A DNA stretch of 34,820 nucleotides from Herbidospora galbida (GTDB taxonomy: Bacteria; Actinomycetota; Actinomycetes; Streptosporangiales; Streptosporangiaceae), in contig NZ_SZQA01000058.1 of the NCBI RefSeq assembly GCF_005233835.1, positions 1 to 34,820 on the forward strand, written 5' to 3'. The position numbers and the translations under genes were made by a program. Every line of letters begins with the position of its first letter. Positions within the stretch are counted from its first letter, which is position 1. This document shows positions 17,355-26,302 of the stretch, piece after piece. The notes beneath the pieces were generated by a model. The model did no database searches, had not been told where the DNA came from, and saw only the letters and a list, made by a program, of their open reading frames with translations.

Positions 17355-17368
17355 TGGAAGCGCTTACA
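17355..17368. promoter_or_regulatory. LacI-type operator TGGAAGCGCTTACA
   Basis: A 14-bp near-palindrome centred on CG with six of seven pairs matching, the usual form for LacI-family sites. It ends 21 bases before the GTG of the lacI-type gene. An A/T-rich stretch at 17306-17326 just upstream could hold the promoter. It probably controls the whole sugar cassette. Confidence 0.65.
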
Positions 17369-17389
17369 GCCCAGAGCGAGGGATGACGG

Positions 17390-18394
17390 GTGTCCGATTC
17401 GACGATCTACGAAGTCGCGCGTCTGGCCGGGGTGTCGATCGCCACGGTCTCCCGGGCGCTGCGCGGCACCGGGCCGGTGTCGGCGGCGACCCGCGAGAAG
17501 GTGCGGCGGGCGGTCGAGGAGCTGCGGTTCACGCCGAGCCGCCTGGGGGTGTCGCTGGCCGAGGGCCGCCACGCCGCCAACGGGATCGTCTTCCCCGACC
17601 TGTCCGGCCCCTACTTCGGCGAGGTCCTGCTCGGCTACGAGGAGGTCGCCGCCGATCTCGGCCGGTCGGTGCTGATCCTGTCGACGCGCGACAGGGCCGG
17701 GGTGCCGGAGACGGTGAAAGACCTGGCCACCCGGGTCGACGGGCTCGTCGTGTTCGGCCAGACGCTGCCCGACGCGCTGCTCACCGAGCTGGCCGACTCG
17801 GGGCTGCCGATGGTCATGCTGGCCCGCGACGCCCACCCCGGCACCGAGGCCGTGCGGAGCGAGAACGCAGGCGCCGCCGAGGCGCTGACCGTCCACCTGA
17901 TCGCCCACGGGCACCGGACGTTCGCGCTGGCCGGCGGCCACGACGAGGGCGACGTCAGCCAGCGGTGGACGGCCGTCGCCCGGACCCTCGGCCACCACGG
18001 GATCACGGCGCCACGGCCGGTGGAGTGCCCGTACACGGTCGACGGCGGCTACGAAGCCGGGCTCGGCCTGCTGAAGAGCGGCCCCGACGTGGTCGTGTGC
18101 GCCGACGACCAGGTCGCGCTCGGCGTGATCCTGGCCGCCGAGGAGCTCGGGCTGCGGGTCCCCGACGACGTCGCCGTCACCGGCTGGGACGACATCATGG
18201 CCGCCCGCCACTCCCGGCCCGCCCTCACCACCGTGCGCCAGCCCCTGCGGGAGCTCGGCGCCGCCGCCGCCCGCCTTCTGGACGAACTGATCGCCGGGGC
18301 GGAGCCGAGCGACACCACGCGCGTTCTCGCCACCGATCTCGTCATCCGGTCGAGCTGTGGCGCCCATCAAGTGCACCCCCCGGAGGAACCGTGA
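17390..18394 (+). CDS. LacI-family repressor of the sugar cassette
   Basis: 334 residues. The N-terminal helix-turn-helix is IYEVARLAGVSIATVSRAL at residues 6-24, with the hinge helix near residue 55. A periplasmic-binding-like effector domain follows, containing the conserved DVAVTGWDD near residue 265. The GTG start has GAGGGA 6 bases upstream. The gene heads the cassette and its stop overlaps the next start as GTGA. The inducer is unknown, presumably an oligosaccharide taken up by the adjacent transporter. Confidence 0.93.
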   Translation: MSDSTIYEVARLAGVSIATVSRALRGTGPVSAATREKVRRAVEELRFTPSRLGVSLAEGRHAANGIVFPDLSGPYFGEVLLGYEEVAADLGRSVLILSTRDRAGVPETVKDLATRVDGLVVFGQTLPDALLTELADSGLPMVMLARDAHPGTEAVRSENAGAAEALTVHLIAHGHRTFALAGGHDEGDVSQRWTAVARTLGHHGITAPRPVECPYTVDGGYEAGLGLLKSGPDVVVCADDQVALGVILAAEELGLRVPDDVAVTGWDDIMAARHSRPALTTVRQPLRELGAAAARLLDELIAGAEPSDTTRVLATDLVIRSSCGAHQVHPPEEP

Positions 18395-19635
18395 AGAAGA
18401 AGTACGCCATGGGACTGCTCGCCGTCGCCCTCGCTGCCACCGCATGCGGCCGCGACTCCGGCGGGACCGCGGACGAGGCCCAGGCCGTCGACACCGCCAA
18501 GGCCAGCGGGACCGTCACCGTCTGGGCGATGGGCACCGAAGGGGAGAAGCTCGACGCCTTCGCGCAGAGGTTCGAGCAGGCCAACCCCGGCATCACCGTC
18601 AACGTCACGGCCCTGGGCTGGGACGTCGCCCACGACAAGATCACCGCCGCCATCGCGGGCAACGCCACCCCCGACGTCTCGATGATCGGCAACACGTGGA
18701 TGGGCGAGATGGTGAAGACCGGCGCGATCGAGCCGACCCCGTCGGGCCTGGTCGACCAGAACGCCTTCTTCCCCGGCGCGTGGGGCACCGGCGTCATCGA
18801 CGGCGCCGCCTACGGCATCCCCTGGTACGTCGAGACCCGCGCCTTCTACTACCGCACCGACCTGGCGAAGGACGCCAAGGCCCCGGCCACCTGGGACGAG
18901 GTCACCGCCTTCGCCAAGACGCTCAAGGACAACGGGGCCGACCTGGGCGTCGAGCAGAACTTCCGGATCGGCTCCTGGCAGGAGGTGGCCCCGCTGCTCT
19001 ACCAGGCCGGCGGCGACTTCCAGGCCGACGGCAAGTGGACCCTCGACACCCCGGAGATGCTCCAGGCCCTCGAACACTGGGGCTCCTTCTTCAAGGACGG
19101 CCTCTCGGTCACCACCCAGCCCAACGGCGCCTTCCCGCAGACCTTCGTCAAGGGACGCGTCGGCGCCTTCTACTCCGGCCCGTGGATGATCACCTCGATG
19201 GAGCAGGAGGGCGGCGCCGGGTTCAAGGACAAGTTCACCGTCGCGCCCTATCCCAAGGGCCCGGCCGGCGGCACCAGCCTGGTCGGCGGCAGCAACATGG
19301 TCGTCTTCAAGGACAAGCCCAACCGCGACGCCGCCTGGAAGTTCCTGACCTGGCTGACCGACCCCAAGGTCCAGGCCGAGTGGTACACCACCGCGTCGGC
19401 GCTGCCCAGCGTCGAGGCCGCCTGGCAGGAGCCCGCCCTCACCGCCGACGAGCGCGTCCGGGTCTTCGGCGAGCAGCTCAAGGACGCCAAGGCCGCCCCG
19501 CCCGTGCCGACCTGGGAGCAGGTGGCCAAGGTCATGGAGGCCGAGCTGGAGAAGTACGCCCTCGGCAAGCAGGACTCCGCCACCACCGCCAAGCGGATGC
19601 AGGAGCAGGCCGAGCAGATCGGCACCGGGGCCTGA
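18391..19635 (+). CDS. ABC sugar transporter, solute-binding lipoprotein
   Basis: 414 residues of the family 1 (MalE/UgpB-like) binding proteins. The N-terminus KKKYAMGLLAVALAATACG is a lipoprotein signal with the lipidated Cys at residue 18. The fold shows PDVSMIGNTWMGEM, the ligand-site GIPWYVETRAFYYR and the C-terminal lobe LVGGSNMVVFKD. CGGAGGAA stands just before the GTG start. It delivers a sugar to the two permeases encoded downstream. No ATPase gene is in the cassette, so a shared MsiK-type ATPase is presumably used. Confidence 0.94.
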   Translation: MKKKYAMGLLAVALAATACGRDSGGTADEAQAVDTAKASGTVTVWAMGTEGEKLDAFAQRFEQANPGITVNVTALGWDVAHDKITAAIAGNATPDVSMIGNTWMGEMVKTGAIEPTPSGLVDQNAFFPGAWGTGVIDGAAYGIPWYVETRAFYYRTDLAKDAKAPATWDEVTAFAKTLKDNGADLGVEQNFRIGSWQEVAPLLYQAGGDFQADGKWTLDTPEMLQALEHWGSFFKDGLSVTTQPNGAFPQTFVKGRVGAFYSGPWMITSMEQEGGAGFKDKFTVAPYPKGPAGGTSLVGGSNMVVFKDKPNRDAAWKFLTWLTDPKVQAEWYTTASALPSVEAAWQEPALTADERVRVFGEQLKDAKAAPPVPTWEQVAKVMEAELEKYALGKQDSATTAKRMQEQAEQIGTGA

Positions 19636-19637
19636 TC

Positions 19638-20567
19638 ATGGCTGTCACCCTGGAAAGACCGGCTCTCAAAGAGAAGCCGTCACTCAAGATCAGGAAACCC
19701 AGGAACTCCTGGGTGGCGTGGATCTTCGTGCTGCCGTTCGTCATCGTGTTCGTCGTGTTCTGGGCCGGGCCGCTGCTGGCCGGGCTCGGCATGAGCTTCA
19801 CCGACATGCGCAGCACCGACGTCCGCGACCCGCTCGCCGTCGACGTCGTCGGCGTGGAGAACTACCTGCGGCTGTTCACCGACGACCTGATGCGCAAGGC
19901 GGCGCTCAACACGCTGATCTTCGTGGTGACCACGCTGCCGCTGACCATCGCGCTCGGCCTGGCCGCCGCCGTAGCGCTCAACTCGGGGATCTCCCGGCTG
20001 CCCGCCGCGTTCTTCCGGCTGGGCTACTACACGCCGTACATCACCAGCATCATCGGCATCGCCGTGGCCTGGCGGTTCCTGCTCGACCCGGACGCCGGGC
20101 CGGTCAACCAGTTCCTCGCCTGGATCGGGATCGACGGCCCCGCCTGGCTGTCGGACGAGCGCACCGCCCTGCCGGTGATCATCGTGATGACGGCCTGGCG
20201 GAGCTTCGGGTTCGACATGGTCGTGCTGCTGGCCGCGCTCCAGGGGATCCCGAAGGAGCTCTACGAGGCCGCCGACATCGACGGCGCCGGGCGCTGGCAG
20301 CGGTTCCGGTCGGTGACCGTGCCGATGCTGAAGCCCGCGCTGCTGTTCTGCACGGTCTACTCGTCGATCGGGTTCGCCCAGTTCATGGAGGAACCCCTGG
20401 TCATGACCAGGGGCGGCCCCGCCGGAGCGACCACGTCGGCGTCGCTGGCCATCTACAACCAGTTCGGCGCGGGCGCCTACGGCTACGCGGGCGCCGCCGC
20501 CACCGTCCTGTTCACCGTGATCGTCGCGCTGGCGCTCCTTCAGTTCCGGATCGGGAGGCGCTCGTGA
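19638..20567 (+). CDS. ABC sugar permease, MalF type
   Basis: 309 residues with six membrane segments, the first at about 28-50. The EAA loop EAADIDGAGRWQRFRSVTVP near residue 210 couples to the ATPase. ATG lies 2 bases after the stop of the binding-protein gene. Its end overlaps the second permease by GTGA. Confidence 0.94.
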   Translation: MAVTLERPALKEKPSLKIRKPRNSWVAWIFVLPFVIVFVVFWAGPLLAGLGMSFTDMRSTDVRDPLAVDVVGVENYLRLFTDDLMRKAALNTLIFVVTTLPLTIALGLAAAVALNSGISRLPAAFFRLGYYTPYITSIIGIAVAWRFLLDPDAGPVNQFLAWIGIDGPAWLSDERTALPVIIVMTAWRSFGFDMVVLLAALQGIPKELYEAADIDGAGRWQRFRSVTVPMLKPALLFCTVYSSIGFAQFMEEPLVMTRGGPAGATTSASLAIYNQFGAGAYGYAGAAATVLFTVIVALALLQFRIGRRS

Positions 20568-21430
20568 AACGCCGCGCGTCGAGCTTCAAGGCAGATTCAG
20601 GGCGCGAGCCACGATCGGCCTTCGGCCGTTCGCGTCTCGCTTACGCGCTGCTCACCGCCGGGCTGCTCGTGGTGGTCTTCCCCTTCGTCTGGACGATGCT
20701 CGCCTCCTTCAAGCCCGAGGGCGAGATCCGGCAGAACCCGCCGACGCTGCTCCCGGCCGAGTGGACCACGAGCAACTACACCGGCCTGTTCGAGCGGATG
20801 AACATGGGCACCGCGTTCCTCAACAGCGCGATCGTCGCGATCGCCCTGGTGGTCGCGAACCTGCTGCTGTGCTCGATGGTCGGCTACGCCTTCGCCAAGC
20901 TGCGGTTCCGGTTCAGGAACACCCTGTTCGGCCTGGTGATGGTGCAGATGATGGTGCCGGCGATCGTCGTGATGGTGCCGCAGTTCGTGCTGATCGCGAA
21001 GCTGGGCCTGGTCAACACGTTCCTGGGGATCGTGCTGCCGTTCATCGTGGCGCCGCTCGGGATCTTCATGATGCGCCAGTTCATCGCCGACATCCCCGAC
21101 GAGCTCATCCAGGCCGCCCGCGTCGACGGGGCCAGGGAGTTCCGCATCTTCTTCTCGATCGTGCTGCCGCTGTGCCGGCCCGCGCTCGCGACCCTGGGCC
21201 TGATCACGTTCATGACCTCGTGGAACAACTTCCTGTGGCCCGCCGTGGTGGCCCAGAGCGAGGACATGTACACCCTGCCCGTCGCGCTGGCCATCTTCAG
21301 CAACGCCCAGGCGACCCAGTACGGCCTGCTCATCGCCGGCGCCGTCGTGGTGGTCGCGCCCATCCTCCTGCTGTTCCTGTTCCTGCAGCGCTACTTCGTG
21401 CAGGGCATCGCCTCGACCGGACTCAAGTAA
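20564..21430 (+). CDS. ABC sugar permease, MalG type
   Basis: 288 residues, six membrane segments, first at about 25-47. The EAA-loop equivalent is QAARVDGAREFRIFFSIVLP near residue 185. The N-terminus (about 22 residues) is basic and cytoplasmic. The GTG start overlaps the stop of the MalF-type gene, and GGGAGG stands just upstream, so both halves of the channel are made together. Confidence 0.94.
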   Translation: MKRRASSFKADSGREPRSAFGRSRLAYALLTAGLLVVVFPFVWTMLASFKPEGEIRQNPPTLLPAEWTTSNYTGLFERMNMGTAFLNSAIVAIALVVANLLLCSMVGYAFAKLRFRFRNTLFGLVMVQMMVPAIVVMVPQFVLIAKLGLVNTFLGIVLPFIVAPLGIFMMRQFIADIPDELIQAARVDGAREFRIFFSIVLPLCRPALATLGLITFMTSWNNFLWPAVVAQSEDMYTLPVALAIFSNAQATQYGLLIAGAVVVVAPILLLFLFLQRYFVQGIASTGLK

Positions 21431-21441
21431 GGAACCCGCGC

Positions 21442-22932
21442 ATGCGAATGGCGCTGGCCGTGCTGCTGGCCGTATCCCCGGCGGCACCCGCCCCCGACAA
21501 CGTGCTGACGACCTACGCGAAGGACACCTGGAAGTCCATGGTGGCCATGGTCGACCCGGCGACGGGCCTGCCGGCCGACAAGATCGAGGGCACCCTCGAC
21601 CCCGCCACGCGGGCGAAGGTGACCTCCCCGACCAACATCGCGACCTACCTGTGGAGCACGGTCGCGGCCCGGGACACCGGGATCATCTCGAAGCGGGAGG
21701 CCGAGCAGCGGGTCGTCAAGGTCCTCCAGAACGTACGGAAGCTGGAACGCCACGAGCCGACCGGCCAGTTCTTCAACTGGTACGACCCCCACACGCTCGC
21801 GCTCGTGACGACCTGGCCCGACAGCGGCGACCCGGTCGCCCCGTTCGCCTCCAGCGTCGACAACGGCTGGCTCGGCGCGGCCTTACTCATGATCCGCTCG
21901 GCCGTGCCGTCGGTCGCGCGCGACGCCGACCGGCTGGTGCGGAGCATGGACTTCTCGTCCTACTACGACCCGCAGGGCGCCGCCGCCCAGGGCACCGGCC
22001 TGCTCCGCGGCGGGTTCTGGCCGGTCAAGCCCGCGGGCTGCTCGGTGGAGTCCGACTACAACGACTCCGGGACGACCGTCTACTCGACCTGCCACCACTA
22101 CGGCGCGATGACCGAGACCCGGATCACCTCCTACGTCGGCATCGCCCTCGGCCAGATTCCCCGCGCGCACTACTTCGGCATGCTGCGCACCCACCCGAAC
22201 GACAACTGCGACTTCGGCTGGGCCGAGCAGCGGGCCGAGGGCTCGTGGCAGACCTTCGAGGGGGTCCGGGTCTTCGAGGGCACCTACGGCTACAAGGGCA
22301 TGCGGCTGGTCCCGACCTGGGGCGGCAGCATGTTCGAGGCGCTGATGGTGCCGCAGCTCGTCCCCGAGGACGTGTGGGGCGCCAAGTCGTGGGGCCGCAA
22401 CCACCCGGTCTACGTGAAGGCCCAGAAGACGCACGGCCTCGACGACGCCAAGTACGGCTACTGGGGCTTCTCCCCGTCGAACAACCCCGCCGGCGGCTAC
22501 CGCGAGTACGGCGTCGACGCGCTCGGCATGGACACCGACGGCTACACCTCCGACCAGGAGCGCACCTCGGTCGACTACGGCTACGGCGACTGCCGCCCGG
22601 CCAAGCCCGAGCCCACGGCCTACGGCGACGGCGTGGTGACCCCGCACGCCTCCTTCCTGGCGCTGCGCTACGCGGAGAAGGACGCGCTCGACAACCTCGC
22701 CAAGATCAAGAAGGACTTCGACTCCTACGGCCCCGGCGGCTTCTACGACGCGGTGGCCGTGCAGAGCAAGACCGTCGCCCAGCAGTACCTCGCCCTCGAC
22801 CAGGGCATGATCATGATCGCACTCGGCAACCGGCTGACCCACGACAAGCTGCGGGGCTACTTCGCCTCCCGCGACGTCGAGAGGGCTTTGAAGCCGGTGC
22901 TGTCGCAGGAGACCTGGGAGGTCCGTCCGTGA
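21442..22932 (+). CDS. Secreted glucoamylase-like/DUF3131 protein
   Basis: 496 residues with a short Sec signal (RMALAVLLAVSPAAPA). The body is an alpha/alpha-barrel of the glucoamylase-like group: DNGWLGAALLMIR, the wide central part with GGSMFEALMVPQLV, and WGFSPSNNPAGGYREYG with the GMDTDGYTSD segment and VTPHASFLAL. Pfam calls such regions Glycoamylase/DUF3131; relatives include GH144-type beta-1,2-glucanases. The exact glycan is unknown. AAGGA stands 9 bases before the ATG. Codon 148 is TTA (21883-21885). The product probably cuts polymer outside the cell for the transporter. Confidence 0.82.
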   Translation: MRMALAVLLAVSPAAPAPDNVLTTYAKDTWKSMVAMVDPATGLPADKIEGTLDPATRAKVTSPTNIATYLWSTVAARDTGIISKREAEQRVVKVLQNVRKLERHEPTGQFFNWYDPHTLALVTTWPDSGDPVAPFASSVDNGWLGAALLMIRSAVPSVARDADRLVRSMDFSSYYDPQGAAAQGTGLLRGGFWPVKPAGCSVESDYNDSGTTVYSTCHHYGAMTETRITSYVGIALGQIPRAHYFGMLRTHPNDNCDFGWAEQRAEGSWQTFEGVRVFEGTYGYKGMRLVPTWGGSMFEALMVPQLVPEDVWGAKSWGRNHPVYVKAQKTHGLDDAKYGYWGFSPSNNPAGGYREYGVDALGMDTDGYTSDQERTSVDYGYGDCRPAKPEPTAYGDGVVTPHASFLALRYAEKDALDNLAKIKKDFDSYGPGGFYDAVAVQSKTVAQQYLALDQGMIMIALGNRLTHDKLRGYFASRDVERALKPVLSQETWEVRP

Positions 22933-24644
22933 AGGCCCGTCGCGACTGGCAGGCTCGTATCCACCGTCCGTCGGGGGAGGTGACCACGGCGCCGGCCGTG
23001 GACCTTCCCCCGCCGGGGGGCCTGCGCGCCACCCCCGGCCGCGGCTGCGTGACTCTGACCTGGGAGCCGGTCCCGGGAGCGACCGGCTACACGGTCGAAC
23101 GCTCGCCGTTCCGCGAGGGACCCTACGGGGTGACGAGCCAGCCCGACGTGGACGTCTCGGCGGTGCCGTCGTGCCGCTACGTCGACACGGGCCAGGACCC
23201 GTGCTGGTACCGGGTGTCGGCGGTCGGCGGCCCGGCGGGCTCGCCGGTGCACGGGTCGTCGGGCGGGTCGGGCGTGGCCAAGGTCGACATTTCCGGAAAT
23301 GTCGCCCGGCAGCTCCCCAGACCATGGCGGTTCATGATCGGGTCGGAGCATCTGTCGTACATGTTCGAGGAGAAGGAACTCGTCGAGGCCCTCCGCCTGG
23401 CCCGCACCGAGCTGGGCGTGGCCACCGTCAGGGCCCACGCGATCCTGGACGAGGTCCGCGTCCTCGACGACGGCTACGACTTCTCCCGGGTCGACCAGAT
23501 CTACGACACGATCACCGAGCTGGGCCTGAGCCCGATCGTCGAGCTGTCGTTCATGCCGGAGGAGCTGGCCTCCGACCCGTCGAAGACGGTCTTCGGCTAC
23601 GAGGCGATCATCAGCCCCCCGAAGGACTGGGACGCCTGGGGCGACCTGGTCCGCGCCTTCACCCAGCACTGCGCCGACCGCTACGGCCTCCAGAAGCTCA
23701 TCGGCGACTGGGCCTTCGAGGTCTGGAACGAACCGAACCTGGAGGTCTTCTGGTCCGGCACCCCGGACGACTACTTCCGCCTGTACGAGATCAGCGCCGC
23801 CGCCGTGAAGGACGTCCACCCGGACCTGAGAGTGGGCGGCCCCTCGTCGGCCGCGAACGGCTGGGTCGAGGAGCTGATCGCGAGGGGCCTGCCGGTCGAC
23901 TTCGTCTCCACCCACACCTACGGCAACGCCCCCCTCGACTGGCGCCCCGCCCTGGAACGGCACGGCCTGGAAGGCACCCCGATCTGGTGGACCGAATGGG
24001 GCCCCACCCCCACCCACTTCCACGGCATCGGCGACGGCCCGTTCGGCGCGTCCTTCCTGCTCCACGGCATGAAGTCGGCGGCCGGACGGGTGGAGTCGCT
24101 GTCGCACTGGGTGGCCTCCGACCACTTCGAGGAACTGGGCCGCCCGCCGAAGCTGTTCCACGGCGGCTTCGGCCTCCTGAGCGTCGGCAACCTGCGCAAA
24201 CCGCGCTGGTGGGCCCTCGAACTCGCCAACCGCCTGGGCAACGAGGAACTGGTCGCGAAGGTCGAGGGCGACGCCGGGGGAGTGGAGGTCTGGGCCGCCC
24301 GCCGCGCCGACGGCACGATCGGCATCCTCCTCTGGAACGGCACCCTCAACCAGTCGAAGGCCGACGGCGACCCCGACCTGTCCCGCACGGTGACCCTGAC
24401 CATCGCCGACCTGCCCGAGGGCGACCACACGGTCACCCACCACCGCATCGACGAACGCCACTCCAACATCCGCGCCCACTGGCACGGCCAGACCGACTGG
24501 CCGACCGACGAGGAGTGGGAGACCCTGCGCGCGGCCAACGTCCTGGAGGAACTCACCCCACCGGTGACGGTGAACGGCTCGACCATCCGCGTGGCCTTCG
24601 ACCTCCCGATGCCGGGCGTCTCCTACCTGGAGGTCGCTCCATGA
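22929..24644 (+). CDS. FN3-GH39-like glycoside hydrolase, no signal peptide
   Basis: 571 residues. An FN3-like domain spans about 28-105 (GLRATPGRGCVTLTW ... CWYRVSAVGG), a Gly/Ser linker about 105-116, and a TIM-barrel of the GH39 beta-xylosidase type about 130-450. The acid/base is Glu268 in FEVWNEPN and the nucleophile Glu356 in WWTEWGP; a beta-sandwich closes the protein. The GTG start overlaps the previous gene by GTGA. No signal peptide is visible, so it should act in the cytoplasm on imported oligosaccharide, for example removing xylose; the substrate is inferred from the family. Confidence 0.85.
   Translation: MKARRDWQARIHRPSGEVTTAPAVDLPPPGGLRATPGRGCVTLTWEPVPGATGYTVERSPFREGPYGVTSQPDVDVSAVPSCRYVDTGQDPCWYRVSAVGGPAGSPVHGSSGGSGVAKVDISGNVARQLPRPWRFMIGSEHLSYMFEEKELVEALRLARTELGVATVRAHAILDEVRVLDDGYDFSRVDQIYDTITELGLSPIVELSFMPEELASDPSKTVFGYEAIISPPKDWDAWGDLVRAFTQHCADRYGLQKLIGDWAFEVWNEPNLEVFWSGTPDDYFRLYEISAAAVKDVHPDLRVGGPSSAANGWVEELIARGLPVDFVSTHTYGNAPLDWRPALERHGLEGTPIWWTEWGPTPTHFHGIGDGPFGASFLLHGMKSAAGRVESLSHWVASDHFEELGRPPKLFHGGFGLLSVGNLRKPRWWALELANRLGNEELVAKVEGDAGGVEVWAARRADGTIGILLWNGTLNQSKADGDPDLSRTVTLTIADLPEGDHTVTHHRIDERHSNIRAHWHGQTDWPTDEEWETLRAANVLEELTPPVTVNGSTIRVAFDLPMPGVSYLEVAP
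23285..23304. repeat. Perfect 20-bp palindrome inside the GH39 gene
   Basis: CGACATTTCCGGAAATGTCG is its own reverse complement. It lies over codons 119-126, in the linker between the FN3 and catalytic domains. A/T-rich bases stand out from the local GC-rich codons. It could be an internal regulatory site or a junction of the domain fusion. Confidence 0.6.
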
Positions 24645-24653
24645 GTCCGGGTC

Positions 24654-24681
24654 TTGACTGTCGGTGAGGTTCCCTCATCCT
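24654..24681 (+). promoter_or_regulatory. Promoter of the Cys-repeat secreted protein
   Basis: TTGACT (24654-24659) and CATCCT (24676-24681) are separated by 16 bases, close to the housekeeping consensus. The predicted transcript begins about 25 bases before the ATG at 24714. Confidence 0.55.
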
Positions 24682-24713
24682 GGGGGTGACCAGCGTCGGC
24701 GACAGGGGGACCC

Positions 24714-25307
24714 ATGCCAGCGGACGGCACTTCCACACCATCGCGACGCCGGGTCCTGGCCATGGCGGCCGGGACCGGGCTCGCGGCCCTCACGGCACCA
24801 CTGGTGACCCCGGCGCCGGCCCGGGCGGCGCAGCACCTGTGGCGCTGGTGCTTCCAGTGCAGCGGCCTCTGGTTCTCCGGCAACGGCGGCAACGGCTACT
24901 GCCCGCTCGGCACCGGCCTCTTCGGCTGGGAACATCCCCACCGCAGCGCCGGCAGCGGCGACTACGTGCTCCGGTTCGTCGACGAGCCGGGCGCCGGGCA
25001 GGCTTCGTGGGTGTGGTGCCGTCTCTGCTCCGGCCTGTGGAGCAGCTCGGCCGACCCGTCCCACAGGAGGTGCCCGACCGGGAGCCTGCCGGGCGGCAGG
25101 CACGACTTCGTCAACTCCGGCCACTACAAACTGGAGGCGCTGCCCGACATGACCAACGGGCCCGGAGGGCAGGCCCAGTGGTTCATGTGCCGGAAGTGCG
25201 CGGCGCTGTTCTTCGCGGGCAACGGCCCGCAGGGGGTCTGCCCGGCCGGGGGTTCGCACGAGCACCAGGCCGGGGTCGGCTTCGAGCACGTACTCCGGCA
25301 GGTATGA
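24714..25307 (+). CDS. Tat-exported protein with three Cys3/His repeats
   Basis: 197 residues. The N-terminus has a twin-arginine motif (SRRRVLA) and hydrophobic core, with a cut expected after PAPARA near residue 38. The mature part is three repeats about 57 residues apart: Cys46-49-63, Cys102-105-120 and Cys159-162-176. Each reads roughly W-C-x2-C-x2-L then C-P at 13-14 residues, followed by His (74/76, 130, 182/184). Such Cys3-His sites suggest metal binding; export folded through Tat fits a metalloprotein. Function unknown. It has its own promoter and is followed by a hairpin terminator. Confidence 0.82.
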   Translation: MPADGTSTPSRRRVLAMAAGTGLAALTAPLVTPAPARAAQHLWRWCFQCSGLWFSGNGGNGYCPLGTGLFGWEHPHRSAGSGDYVLRFVDEPGAGQASWVWCRLCSGLWSSSADPSHRRCPTGSLPGGRHDFVNSGHYKLEALPDMTNGPGGQAQWFMCRKCAALFFAGNGPQGVCPAGGSHEHQAGVGFEHVLRQV

Positions 25308-25339
25308 GAACGGCCGGGGAGCAGTCCCCGGCCGTTCTC
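25306..25339. terminator. Bidirectional hairpin terminator
   Basis: GAGAACGGCCGGGGA (25306-25320) pairs with TCCCCGGCCGTTCTC (25325-25339) around the loop GCAG. The 15-bp stem overlaps the stop of the secreted-protein gene and lies 12 bases beyond the lipA stop on the other strand, so it can end both transcripts. Confidence 0.8.
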
Positions 25340-25351
25340 GTGCTGGCTGGT

Positions 25352-26281
25352 TCAGGCGCGGGCGCGCTGCTCGATCGCCTGCTGGTAGAGCTTCCCGGCC
25401 CGGTAGGACGACCGGACCAACGGCCCCGACAGCACGCCGGCGAAGCCGATCGCCTCGGCCTCGGCCTGGAGCTCGACGAACTCCTCCGGCTTGACCCACC
25501 GCTCCACCGGGTGGTGGCGGGGGGTGGGGCGCAGGTACTGGGTGATGGTCAGCAGGTCGGTGCCGGCCTCGTGGAGGTCGCGCATCGCCTGGACGACCTC
25601 CTCCCGCTCCTCGCCCATGCCGAGGATCAGGTTCGACTTGGTGACCATGCCGGCCTCGCGGGCCATCGTGATCACGCCGAGGGAGCGCTCGTAGCGGAAG
25701 GCGGGGCGGATGCGCTTGAAGATCCGCGGCACCGTCTCGATGTTGTGGGCGAACACCTCGGGCTTGGCCGAGAAGACCTCGGCCAGCTGGTCGGCGTTGC
25801 CGTTGAAGTCGGGCACCAGCAGTTCGACGCCGCAGCCGGGCAGCAGCGCGTGGATCTGCCGGGCGGTCTCGGCGTAGAGCCAGGCGCCGCCGTCGGGGAG
25901 GTCGTCGCGGGCCACGCCCGTCACGGTCGCGTAGCGCAGGCCCATCTGCTGGACCGACTCGGCGACGCGCCGGGGCTCGTCGCGGTCGTATTCGGCGGGC
26001 TTGCCGGTGTCGATCTGGCAGAAGTCACAACGCCGGGTGCACTGGTCGCCGCCGATCAGGAAGGTCGCCTCGCGGTCTTCCCAGCATTCGTAGATGTTCG
26101 GGCAACCCGCCTCTTCGCACACCGTGTGCAGACCCTCGCGGCGGACGAGGGATTTGAGTTCGGTGTATTCAGGGCCCGTCTTCAGCCGGGTCTTGATCCA
26201 CGCTGGTTTGCGTTCGATCGGGGTCTGGCTGTTGCGCACCTCCAGGCGGAGGAGCTTACGGCCGTCAGGGGCAACACTCAC
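25352..26281 (-). CDS. lipA: Lipoyl synthase
   Basis: 309 residues, radical-SAM enzyme that inserts two sulfurs into octanoyl groups to make lipoate on E2 and GcvH proteins. The N-terminal auxiliary cluster Cys are in [12 protein letters not shown], the radical-SAM cluster Cys in CTRRCDFC, and the C-terminal RSSY motif in [10 protein letters not shown]. The GTG start at 26281 is preceded at 6 bases by TAAGCT, a leaderless-type -10. Its usual partner lipB is 5 kb upstream, with the conservon between, while sucB, a lipoyl target, lies at the right edge. Confidence 0.96.
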   Translation of the reverse strand: MSVAPDGRKLLRLEVRNSQTPIERKPAWIKTRLKTGPEYTELKSLVRREGLHTVCEEAGCPNIYECWEDREATFLIGGDQCTRRCDFCQIDTGKPAEYDRDEPRRVAESVQQMGLRYATVTGVARDDLPDGGAWLYAETARQIHALLPGCGVELLVPDFNGNADQLAEVFSAKPEVFAHNIETVPRIFKRIRPAFRYERSLGVITMAREAGMVTKSNLILGMGEEREEVVQAMRDLHEAGTDLLTITQYLRPTPRHHPVERWVKPEEFVELQAEAEAIGFAGVLSGPLVRSSYRAGKLYQQAIEQRARA

Positions 26282-26287
26282 CTTGAC

Positions 26288-26293
26288 AGCTTA
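26288..26293 (-). promoter_or_regulatory. Leaderless-type -10 box of lipA
   Basis: TAAGCT on the minus strand ends 6 bases before the lipA GTG. It suggests lipA has its own promoter and is not only read from the genes upstream. Confidence 0.45.
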
Positions 26294-26302
26294 TGCCCTC
26301 AC

